A stretch of DNA of 64,000 nt from Pseudozyma flocculosa PF-1 (lineage: Eukaryota > Basidiomycota > Ustilaginomycetes > Ustilaginales > Ustilaginaceae). The DNA lies in the NCBI RefSeq assembly GCF_000417875.1, contig NW_006920871.1, positions 603,239-667,238 on the forward strand, written 5' to 3'. Positions 12,168 through 22,459 of this stretch are shown here, in pieces. The notes under the pieces are model-generated. The model had not been told where the DNA came from and did no database searches. It saw nothing but the letters and a program-made list of their open reading frames with translations. Numbering within the stretch: the first letter of the stretch is position 1; the number at the start of each line of letters is the position of its first letter. The position numbers were made by a program, and so were the translations under genes.

Positions 12168-12857
12168 CCCACGCCGTCCAACCGACCTTTTCTAGAGCGA
12201 TGATGGCAGGCACCATCCGCTCCTCTTGCCCCGTTGTTTGAGCCAAGCAACTCACACACACGCTCGCTGCCTCTGTCGTGCCGCCCTGCTGAGCTTGGGC
12301 GCAATGTCCCGACACCACCGCCGACCAGCCACTGTCCTTGCCCGCCGCGCCTCGACTCGCTCCGCATCCCCGTACCACTGTATCCTGCACCTGCCTTTCG
12401 CTCTGCTCTGCTGCCCCACGATCATGGGTGCCCAGCCCCAAGATTCTTGACCCTGCCCTCGCTGTATTACTGTACCTCGTCCCTCTCTATACCTCGTCCT
12501 CGTACCTCGTTTCCCTCATCGTCGATCGTCGCGTTTTGCGATTCGGTCGATTTCCTCGCTCTCTTCTATACTTCCTGATGCCCAGCCAGTTTCGCAAACT
12601 CTCACTCTTCCAACATCTCCCCGCCTTAGCGAGAGGGGCCCAAATCATCCTTGATCTTGATCTTCGCCGTGGGACCAGATCATGAAGTCAAGCGCCTGGA
12701 TGGTTGTCCCTGAGCGCGACTCTGGCTCCGACTTCCGAATTGCCTGCCGTCTTGGAATTTTGGGCAGGGCCTCCGAAGGAGGGCTGGGGAAAGGGACCGT
12801 CCCCCGCCCTTCGCTCCACCACCACCCGTCTCTCACCTCACATACACTTCACCGACG
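12168..12857. other. Intergenic region between the 9093 gene and TAN1
   Basis: The left part is the 3' flank of the Ser/Pro-rich gene. The region around 12430-12590 is pyrimidine-rich, and 12800-12857 is a C-rich leader running to the TAN1 ATG. I see no open frame that looks coding. Confidence 0.5.
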
Positions 12858-14571
12858 ATGCCATCGAGCAAGCGCAAGCGCGCCGGACCGGGCCTCTCCT
12901 TTGCGGAGCGAGACAGACAGGGCCAATCTTCCGGCCCTTCCAACGGCGGCGGGGGCAGGCGGCAGGGCTACAACCAGGTCTACCGCCTCCCCTCGAAGCT
13001 CATCTCGGGACCAGGGATATTCGTCACCTGCGTTCAGGGCAAGGAGCGCAAGGCGGCGCTGCAGTTCATCGACCACCTCAACGAGATTGCCGACCGGCTC
13101 TACCCGGGCGTCAAGCTGCTTCCGCCTTTGAAGCACGAGGTGGCGAAGGAGGCTGTGGACGGCGAGGAGGAGGATCTGATGGACGCCATGCGCAATGGTC
13201 CCGCGACCGCGACTGCTGCAAACGAGGAGGCAGCCAAAGAGGAGAGCACCGAAGATGCCGCGCCGACTGCGGTGCGCGAAGAGGAGCCAGCGACGGCCAC
13301 GGCGGGACCGGCAAAGGAGGCGCCGGTCGTCGACGACATCGAGGCGCAGATCCAGGCCGAGCTGGCCGAGCTGCGCGGAGACACCTCTGCGGGCGGGCCG
13401 AGCAAGAAGGCCAAGACGGAGCACAAGGACAAGGACGACGGCACGCCCACGCAGCGCTTCAAGAAGATCGAGACGGACACCGAGTGCCGTGAGTGTCTTG
13501 TCGGCCCTGAATCTCATTGTACCGGGCTCACCGCTACCACGCCGCGTATCTATTGGCTGACTTGTCCCCATATCGTCTCACCTGACTCTGCGGACACGGC
13601 CTCGCAGTCAACTTTATCAGCTGTGCCCGGCCCATCGACCCGTACACGATGGTCTACGCCGTCCTAGAAGAGGTCGAGAGGACGGGCGAACCTCGAAGCC
13701 GGTACGTCGCCCGCGTCCCTCGATCGGACGCCACTCAACGCGACACTGATATGCCGAGTCTCGCTCCGTCTTCACCTCTATCACCATCGTCTCCCCGAAC
13801 CACGCACGCAGGTTCGTCCAGCGCCTGTCGCCGGTGACGGACACCTGCTCCGCGCACCCGACGCAGGTCACGCAGCTCGCCAACCGTGTGATCCCGACCT
13901 TCTTCCCGCCCGACGGACCCGCTCGATCCGTAAGTCGTCGTCCTCAATCCCCTTCCGCTTCGACCTGACGCACGCTCTGGTACCTTCCCGCTCATTGTCT
14001 CGTCCCGCCCATCTCCGACCCCCGTCTCTTGATGTCTGCCCGGACCGACGACAGTTCAAGATCGACCCGCGCATCCGATCCCACAACACGCTCACCCGCG
14101 ACTCGTTGATCCAGATCATCGCCGCCTCGATCCCGCGAGAGGGGGGCCACTATGCCGACCTCAAGAAACCCGACGTGTGGATCATCGTCGAAGTGCACAA
14201 GGTTCGTCCTGCCCCTCCCGTCCTCCCTTCTTCCTGCTGCGAAGCTTCAGCGCCTCAGCGATGCATCCGTGCCTCTCCCTCTCTTGTCTACTCCTCGACC
14301 CCCTTAGAACGTCTGCGCCATCGGCGTCGTCAGGGACTATGAGCGCTTCAAGAAGCTCAACGTGCAGAGCGTCGCGGATGCCGCGAATGCCAAAAAGGCA
14401 GAGGCTTACGAAGAGCACAAGGACGCCGCAGCGCAGAAGCAGGAGCAGAAGCAGGGCGACGACGCGAAGCAGCCCGAACTGCAGCAGGAGCAAGAGGGTC
14501 CCGCCGTTGCAGCCGCCGCCGTCACGGACGCGACTGCAGACGGGGTGCAGACCACGACGACGGCATCATGA
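12858..14571 (+). CDS. TAN1: TAN1, THUMP-domain tRNA acetylation adaptor
   Basis: Five exons splice in frame: 12858-13488, 13608-13701, 13812-13929, 14055-14201 and 14308-14571, giving 417 residues. All introns are GT-AG and 106 to 125 nt long. The N-terminus carries the family pattern GPGIFVTCVQGKERKAALQF. After an Ala/Glu-rich insert comes the THUMP region (about residues 211-345) with RFVQRLSPVTDTCSAHPTQV, DPRIRSHNTLTRDSLIQII and DVWIIVEVHKNVCAIGVV. In yeast Tan1 binds tRNA and guides the Kre33/NAT10 acetyltransferase to make N4-acetylcytidine at position 12 of tRNA-Ser and tRNA-Leu. Yeast Tan1 is 289 residues; the extra length here is the middle insert and a Gln/Ala/Thr-rich C-terminal tail. 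It converges on LAA1 with only 89 bp between the two stop codons. Confidence 0.93.
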
Positions 14572-14660
14572 TCATTCCCTCGACATTTTGCATTCCCTCG
14601 TCTGTCGTCATATCATCACCGTCGTCTCGCAACGGCCGACCGACCACTGCAGACGACCGA

Positions 14661-15009
14661 TCACGCTCCAAAACTCTTGAGTGCAATACTAGCCGAGCCT
14701 CCAGACCTCGAAGCGTTGGTGCCAGCCTGCGACGTCGCCGCCTGCGCACCACCACCGGCACCGCCAGCAGCGAGGTGGGCGCGGATAGCCGACTCGAGGA
14801 GCGCGCGGCGGTCAGGTTGGAGCGACGCCGTGGCTTCCTTGAAGTTTGGCTGGTGCTGCGCCGCAATCGTCATGAGCTGGTTGACGGTGAAGGCGTGCAG
14901 CGGGCTGCTTGATGCCGATGCGGCAGAGGCGCTCGGCTCGAGGAGGACAAGCAGGGTCGGCAGGATCACGCCTAGTGCTTGCGAGCCTGCTCGTCGTTAC
15001 GCGCGGCGA

Positions 15010-15045
<36 letters not shown>

Positions 15046-18000
15046 AGATTCGAAGATGGTCAGCAAAGGAAACCACGGTGAGCGCACTGGGGACTCGTGG
15101 AGCCGACGACGACGACGACGACTCACGATGCTCGACCGGCAGCGTGTTGAGCATGCCAACAAACGCCTTGACGATCTCCTCGACCGCCACGAGGCGAGGC
15201 GGTCTGCGCAGAGTCGATCTCGGCTTGGCCGCCGAGGCCCTGGCAGCTGCAGCAGCGGCTCTGGGCCCGTCTGTGACGACAAACTCGATGAGGCCAGGCA
15301 TCAGCTGGCCGACGCAGTACTGCAGCGCCGGGTTGCCGCGCGACGAGGCGAGGATGACGCTGCGGGCGCACTGCACCGCCGTCATGGCCACCTCGACCGG
15401 CGGAGCCCCACGTCCCGCCCCGCCGGTGGCATGCCTGGCGTGCCCGTCGTCGTCGCCTGCCTCGTCCGCATCCTCTTCATCGTCGTCGAAGGCAATCTTC
15501 TGCACAATGAGGTAGCACGCGTGCTCGGCGACTGCCTGGCTGATCTTGACCGTGACCGGGATCGCGGTCACGACGACCGTGGCGGCCAGCAGGCTGTTCT
15601 TGGTCTTGTTCTCGGCCACCCTGCCGGCGCGCGTCCGCATGTCGTCGACGTTCTGCAGCGCCGCAGAGAGGAAGCCGTGCACCGCCCTCTGCAGCAGCTC
15701 GCTGCCCGGCTTGCAGCCCCGTGCCGCCCGCTCGCAGAGATCCTTGAGGCTCGGAAGCGTCGGCCCGACCAGGTCCACCTCGCTCGTCTCGTCCCGCAGC
15801 ATCTCCGAGTACATGTAGAAGCCCACCGCGAACAGGTCCTCCTGCAGCGCCGAGGGATAGATGCCGACGATGCCTATGAAGGCCGAGTAGGCCACCCTGA
15901 GCAGCGTCGCCTTTTCGTCCGGCGAGCCGCGCGTCGCCTTGGCGTTCTGCAGGACGCAGACGACAACGCGCAGGCAGTGGGTGAGCTTCGAGTCCTTGAG
16001 CAGCGCCTTGGAGACGGGCGAGACGGCGGCCTGTTCGTCTCCGTCGTTGAGCAGCAGCTTGCCGTAGCCCGCCGCCATGCCTCCGAGCATCTCGAGCACG
16101 CTGGTCTGCACCAGCGGCGGCTCCGTCATCACCAGGCGGTACGAGAGGTTACACAGCTCCTCGAAGATGGCCGGCTGTAGCAACGCAGATCCGGCGTAGA
16201 TCGGCTTGCTGAGGCTCGACATGGCCTGCAGTGTGACGCGCATCACCGCAGCCTCGCGTGAGCTCTCGCTGCCGGCAGAAATCGATGACAAGGCCTCGAA
16301 TGCCAGTCCATAGAGGACGAAGAAGAAAAGGGCGGGCTCACTGCCACTGCGCGAGCTCGACAGTGGTTTGGTCTCGTCGACGTCCGGGCCGGTGGTGGGG
16401 CGACCATCCATAGCTCGATGTATGGAGGGATCGTTGGCGTTCATCAGCACGGCGACGGCGTTCAGAATCTTGTGCCAGGAGCGCTCGTGGTATGGCGTGA
16501 TGACCTCTCGCGCCAGGCCGGCGTACTGAGAGTCGAGGCTGGCGTTGATCACCGGACCCGCACCAGGACCGCCGAGGCCCTCGCCATCTGGATCCGACCG
16601 AATCTTGGCGTACTCGCGCAGGCACGCGATCCAGAACGGCGCGATCTTGGCCACGTGCGGCTTGACGACCTCGACGAGGTAGCCTTGCTGAACGCTGGCC
16701 ACCTGGAGCTCTGCCCAGGCGGTGAAGACGGCCACCTTGAGCATCGCGTTGGCATTGGGCGAGAGGTCTTCGACGTCGCCGAGCCTCTCCATCTTGGGCT
16801 CCATGCAGTTATCGAGTGCCGAGACGAGCTGCTTGAGGATCCTGCCCATGCGATCGACCTGACGCACCACGCCGGAGCCGACAAAGACGGCGCAGAGCTG
16901 GACGGCCGCTGCCAGCACCTCGGGTGTGCTATCCGCGAGGAAAGCCGGCGTCAGAGCGGCGGCGATGGGAGCCTGGTGCTGTTCCAGCAGCAGCGCCTCG
17001 CGGAAGTCAGGGTCCTGCGCGGTCTTGAAGCTGTTAATGACATCGCGAAGGACGACGAGGCCCTCGAGGCGGATCTCGCTGTTGGCCGCGGTGCTGGCGG
17101 TGAAGGCCATCTTGATGAGATCGGACACCCGGCTGCTCATCAGCAGCCGTTGCTGGCTACCCTTGCCCTCGGGTGGCGTAGAGAAGTGCTCCAGCCGGCC
17201 GGATCGTCGGACGGTGACGAAGACCTCGTGCAGGCACTGCAGGGCGAAGAGCTGCGTCCGCCACCGGCTCGAGTTGTGCTTGGAAGAGGCCGACTCGTCT
17301 CCGCCGAGGTCGATGGTGGCCGCCTCCTCGTCCTGCAACGCCGTAGCGAGGCTGTTGGTCGTCTGCTGCTGCGACTGCTGCTGGATCATCGAAGCAGATG
17401 CGGTCCGAGCCGACGAGCCGACAGACATGATCCGCTGACACAGGTCGATCCAGCCACCAGGAGCCAAATCGGCCGTCTGCCCGAGCCAGCTGGTAATGAC
17501 CTCGCGCACTCCATCCATGCGCGGGTCCTCGTCGAGCTGCGCGAAGAATTCCTCGACCAGCCGATCTCCCCCAAGCCTGCTCATCGCCAGCGCCTCCCGC
17601 TGCACGAGCTGGTAGAAGGCGTTGATCGCGGCCAGCTTCAGCGGCCTCTTGTTGCTGCGCAGCTGAGTGCGAAGCCGCGCGATCCAGGTAGCCGTCTCGA
17701 GTTCCTCGGCCGCAAACAGGCCAAAGTGCTGCATGGCCTTGATGGCCTCGACGACCACGCCAGTATCCGACTCCTCGGCAAACTCGCGGAGCAGCGCGAA
17801 GATCAAGCCGCGCACCTTGGCCGACTCCTGCAGGTCGGGACCCAGCACGCCGATCAAGGCGTTGATGACGCGGCAGATGGCCTGATGCGCGGGCAAGTCG
17901 GCCCTAAGGTTGACAGAGCCGGCGCTACCGCCCTCTGGCTCGTGCGTATCGAGCATGTAGAGCTTGACCAGCATGCCTAGCGTGCTGGCGACATAAGGGC

Positions 18001-21000
18001 TGTAGCTGAGGCTGGCGGCGTCGACGACCCTTTGCAGTGCCTCGAGCGCATGATAGTGGACCGTAGGATGGGGATCGTTGGAAAGCGACATCAGCACGTT
18101 GACCACCGTCTTGGTCAGCGGGCCCGCCGAGAGGCCTCCGACCTCTTTGTAGATGGCGCCAAAGGCGAGGGCGCAGCCAGCGCGGGCATCCGGGTCGCGA
18201 TTGCTGACCACCTGATCAACAAGGAACTGGACCTGGCTCGACATGGCGTGGGACCCGGCCACAGCCGCTAGTTTGCCATAGGCCTCGCTGGCCGCAGACC
18301 TCAGCGCCGGGTCGCCCTGCAGCAGGGCGTCCTGGATCAGCTCCCGCATCGCCGAGCTGAGCCGCTCATTGTTGAAGCCGGACGGTCGCTTGCCCGTCGG
18401 GCCAGTGCCACCCTGCATTGCGGCCTGGAGCGAGCCCAGCACAGCGACGATGGCGTTCATGTGAATCGCCTGTTTCCGTCCAGGGTTGCGCTCCAGCCTC
18501 GAGCTCCGGCTATGGGCCAATAGCGTCTCGAGCGCCGAAGCCTGCACCTCGCGCTCCTGGAACGGCAAGAGGGCGGCGAAAAGCTCGATGGCCGCATCGA
18601 CCACGCCGGTAGCTGGTGGAGGAGAGAAGAGCGGGCACTCGGCGATCTCTCCAGGGGGGCCCGATGCGCCGGCGTAGAGCATCAGCACGTCGTGCTCGGC
18701 CGCTCCAAGGACAGGCCGCCTCTGCAGGGCGTCGAGAAGGACCTCGACCGAGTCGCGGTTGAGCCAGTGGTCGCTGGCCGGCGCCCTGGTCGCCTCGAGC
18801 GAGCCGATCGGGTCCGATACGAACGTCTCTGCGTCCCTCTGAAGGCTCGTCACGCCGAACGCATACCCGTCGGTGGCAGTCCAGATGCCGGTAAAGGTTC
18901 CGGCGCTCGCAGCGATGGCCGCCTGCGCTGCACTGCCGATGTAGCGTTCCGGTTCGGCAAATGCCTGGACAGCGACGGGGACAAGTCCGGCCTGCATCGG
19001 CTCCATGGCAGGGTTTGTGGCGAGCACCGCCAGACACTGGAACACCCTTCGGCGCAGCAGATGTTCGCGATCGAGCAGAGACAACGAAGGTCGATCGACG
19101 CCCGGGCTCTGTTCCTGCAGCAGATGCGGGTGCTGGCCGGAGAAGCCGTTGACGAAGGCTAGCGTGTTGCTGAGCAGCGCCACGATTCGCCGCGCCGTGT
19201 CGAGCGTGAGGAGTGTCGAGCCGTTGTGGAGCAAGAAGGAGAGCAGCGAGCCGAGAGTGCACTCGCGCACGTGAAGGAGGAAGCCCCACTCGCCATCGGA
19301 TCGGGTAGAAGGACCAGGTGCCGTGTCCTTCGACGTGGGCTTGGGCAACGCGTTGCGCCACAAGATGAGGAGCTGCGGCAGATGGAGGCGGACAAAGTTG
19401 GGACCAAGCGACATGAGCGCCCCGACCAGCGTCCATGCGACCCCGATCTCGACGGCCGACACCGAGAGCTCGTGGTTGCCGCTGTTCTTGAGCAGCTGGA
19501 TGGCTAGAGAGAGCACCTTGGCGCTGACGGCGAAGGAGGTGTAGAGCGGTCGGCGTGGAATGACGTTGATCAGGGAAGCTAGCGCTCTGCTGTGTCCAGA
19601 GGCGCGCTTGGCCACCTGTCCGGCTCCAGCAGGGCCGCCACCGTTGGCTAGCGTGGTGAGGTCTCGGTTGAGCAGCTCGAGTACGGCCGAGATGGTCGGG
19701 GACAGAAGCCCGGGAGCGATGTCGCAGAGGGTGCGCAGGCACCACGCTGCGCTGACCTGGACCGAGTGGCTCGGATGGCCGAGGCAACGCATCAGCGGGT
19801 CGTAGAGGGCGTCGTGAACCTGCGGAGGCGAGCTGCCTAGCTGCACGAGAAGTCCAGAAATCTCGTTGAGGCCGAGTACGAGCGTCTCCTTGGAGGGCGG
19901 CTGTTGCTCTGGCATGACCGACGGCCACCGCTGCAGGTACTTTTGGCAGATTGCCTGGATGGCCAGCACCTGTGCCTGCTCGCCCAGCATCCGTTCGCCG
20001 ATCAGCTTCCGCAGGATGAGGCTGACGCCGGTGCGGATGTTGAGGGTCTCTGCGCTATTTGCAACGGCGCCGCGGGAATGGTTGAGCAGGTGGTCCATCA
20101 GGTGGTCAAGAGCGATGGAGTAGTTGGCCGTCACCCAGGCCGGGCCCAAGGCTTCGAACAGGGTGGCGTAGATGTCAAAGATGGCGGCACGCGTCTTGCG
20201 GCTGGTGCTTGGCCGGAGGAAGGGCATCGACAGCTGCTCGAGCATGCCCACCGCCGACAGCATCGTCCGCCCGGGCCCATTGGCCGCCAGGGCAGGCCCC
20301 GGGGGCGCATCGTCGTCATCGTCCGAGTCCTGCCCGGCGGCCCCCTCCCTCTTTTTTTGGCCTTTTTCGGTGCTGGGGGCGGGGGTGCCGAGTTCTCGGC
20401 CTGCGTCGATGCGAGCAGCCCTGCCGCCATGCGGGATACGGAGCGCTTTGTGACGAAGTCGGCCTGTTCGAGCGCCTTGATGGATGCCGTCATGATGGCC
20501 TCGATCTCGGTGCGGGTCGAGATGAGCGTCGTCTGACGTGCGAGCGAGAGCAGGCAGTCAGCGGAGCCGCGCACGACGGCGCCGGCTCGGTCGGCGAGTC
20601 CTTGACGCAGCAGCTTGAGCATTTCCTTGCCCGCCTGATCGCCCAGGCTCTTTCCGCCGACGAGGAGGGCCTTATTGAGAGCGACGAGGGCGTGGTAGCG
20701 AAGGAGGACGGGGTTTGCGGTGGCCTTGACGACCTTCTGGCAGAGGGTGGTGAGGTCGACAAAGAGGGACATGACTTGCTGTCCGAGGGCGCCGAACACG
20801 TCGCCGACGATGAAGAGTGCGGATACGCGAGCTTCGCGCTCGACGGTCTTTCCCTTTGGCTGGTCTGCAGCGAGCTGGATGATGGCCTGCATGGTGTCGA
20901 AGAAGGAGCGGGAGTCGACGCGCGAGTAGAGTGCGACGAAGCATCTCGCGAGCAGCTGACGTGTGGCCCTGCCGGGTTTGGGTACGCCGGAGTTGTTGGT

Positions 21001-21300
21001 GGTAGTGGCGGCGTTGGCAACGTTTGCGGGTGGGCCTGCATCGGTGGTGCTCGGCGGGCAGTGTGCGAGCTTGAGGAGGTCGGATTCGAGGGCTGGGCGG
21101 GATTGCTGGAGGTTGTCTGGGTCTAGGGAGTTGATTGCGCGCTCCGCCCTGGAGAGCCACTGGAGGAGGAATACGTCACCCTGGTCCGACGAGGTGGCTG
21201 CGTTGAGCTTTGCATGGTCGAGGACGAGGTCGCGGAGGAGCTGTTGTTGGTCTTGGTGGTGGTGGTGGTGGTGGTCGGTTGGCTCAGAGGTGGAAGCCAT
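14661..21300 (-). CDS. LAA1: LAA1/HEATR5-type AP-1 accessory HEAT-repeat protein, broken by a one-base frameshift
   Basis: Exon 1 runs from the ATG at 21300 to 15127 and exon 2 from 14971 to 14661. The 155-nt intron uses a (CT)n tract as its polypyrimidine region. The start encodes a His6 run at residues 10-15. Throughout are HEAT-type helices typical of HEATR5/Laa1 (for example DIYATLFEALGPAWVTANYS and ALAFGAIYKEVGGLSAGPLT). Laa1 works with the clathrin adaptor AP-1 in trans-Golgi to endosome transport. The frame breaks near residue 314 inside a run of seven A on the coding strand (20352-20358). Adding one base restores one frame of 2162 codons, close to the family size (about 2000-2070 residues). 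As written the product would stop after about 389 residues. I see no GT-AG intron that would explain the shift, so I favour a homopolymer sequencing error; a real null allele or slippage remains possible. Confidence 0.88.
15015..15044 (-). repeat. (CT)n tract inside the LAA1 intron (GA on plus strand)
   Basis: About 15 dinucleotide units lie between the donor (15121-15126) and the acceptor (before 14971). They are pyrimidine on the sense strand, so they supply a long polypyrimidine tract for the 155-nt intron. Confidence 0.85.
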
Positions 21301-21807
21301 GCTGGTGCGGTACAGAGGCAGAGGTGGGCTTGAGGGGCGTTGCTCGCGGTGATCGTCGTTGGAGTAGAGCAGAAGCGGGGAGAGGAGGGCAGAAGAGGGC
21401 AGAGGAGGGCAGAGGAGGACACAAGAGGGCAGAGTGAAGCGTAGCAGGCGGGGCGAAATGGCCAGCAACGATGGGTAGGTGATGGCTGGTGGCTGGTTGG
21501 AGGTGGGTTGGCGAGCGCTGAGAAGCATCCGAGCATGGACCACCCCCACCCTAGCCTGGCCTGGCAGCGCCGCCCTCGTTGGGTCCAGCCCTCGTGGGTG
21601 GGCCACCAACAAGAACCGTGGGCCAGGCTGAGCGGTGATCGGGGGCGGGGGTGGGGGGGGGGAGCCCGTGGCGGAGGCGGGCTTGCGCCAACTGGCACCA
21701 CATCGGGCGCTGGTCAACGGGCGACGCGCCAGCGGGCCAGCGCAGGGGCCCCTTGGTTGCCTCCCTCACTTGGCTGTTGGGGGCGCTGCCTCTTCTTTCT
21801 CTTTCGC

Positions 21808-21832
21808 CTCTCTCTCTCTCTCTCTCTCTCTC
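21808..21832 (+). repeat. (CT)n tract ending at an assembly gap
   Basis: About 12 CT units run directly into the N stretch, so the repeat probably continues into the gap and caused it. Confidence 0.8.
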
Positions 21833-22060
21833 NNNNNNNNNNNNNNNNNNNNNNNNNNNNNNNNNNNNNNNNNNNNNNNNNNNNNNNNNNNNNNNNNNNN
21901 NNNNNNNNNNNNNNNNNNNNNNNNNNNNNNNNNNNNNNNNNNNNNNNNNNNNNNNNNNNNNNNNNNNNNNNNNNNNNNNNNNNNNNNNNNNNNNNNNNNN
22001 NNNNNNNNNNNNNNNNNNNNNNNNNNNNNNNNNNNNNNNNNNNNNNNNNNNNNNNNNNNN
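21833..22060. other. Assembly gap of 228 N
   Basis: All bases are N. The exact, non-round length suggests an estimated scaffold gap. Any open frame drawn through it is meaningless. Confidence 0.99.
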
Positions 22061-22174
22061 ACACGTACGGCGCGTCGTCGACGGACGACGCCGCGCGCGG
22101 CGCCGCGCGGCCCGGTCCGGTTCGTCGTCCGTCCTCCTCGTCGTCGTGGGTCGGGTCGGTCGCTCTCTTCTTCT

Positions 22175-22178
<4 letters not shown>

Positions 22179-22217
<39 letters not shown>

Positions 22218-22253
22218 TCTCTCTCCCTCTCTCCCTCCCTCTCCCTCTCCCCC
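22179..22253 (+). repeat. (CT)n and C-rich pyrimidine tract upstream of UBP2
   Basis: A pure CT run (to about 22213) is followed by CTCCC-type units. It is pyrimidine on the UBP2 sense strand and lies about 210 nt before its ATG. Confidence 0.8.
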
Positions 22254-22459
22254 GCAACCCGCCTTTGCCCGCCCTTTGGCCCGCCCTCTGCTTTCCGCAC
22301 CTCGTCATCGCCTGGCCGATCAACAACACGCTCCTCTTCACCGACACCACCCGCCACGCACGCACCACACATCACCGCACAATCATCTTCGCTCCCCACC
22401 GCATCGCACCGCTTCCCCCCACAAGAGGAGCGGCGCCAATCGCCAGCCCAGCAACCACC

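Larger units (their letters stand above)
21301..22459. promoter_or_regulatory. Divergent LAA1/UBP2 promoter region, CT-rich and interrupted by a gap
   Basis: The start codons of LAA1 (minus) and UBP2 (plus) are about 1.16 kb apart. The region holds GAGGGCAGAG-type purine repeats at about 21378-21430, a G-rich stretch at 21639-21662, a (CT)n run ending at the gap, and a second (CT)n run with C-rich continuation at 22179-22253. The true length is unknown because of the N run. Confidence 0.6.

Noticed and set aside
14909..17980. Long plus-strand frames (over 400 codons each) opposite LAA1
   Set aside because: They are antisense to conserved HEAT-repeat coding sequence and have no recognisable domain.
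20340..20370. Classical -1 programmed ribosomal frameshift in LAA1
   Set aside because: The A run is slippery but its phase does not make an ideal X-XXY-YYZ heptamer, and I see no clear downstream stem. Sequencing error is simpler, so I did not claim it.
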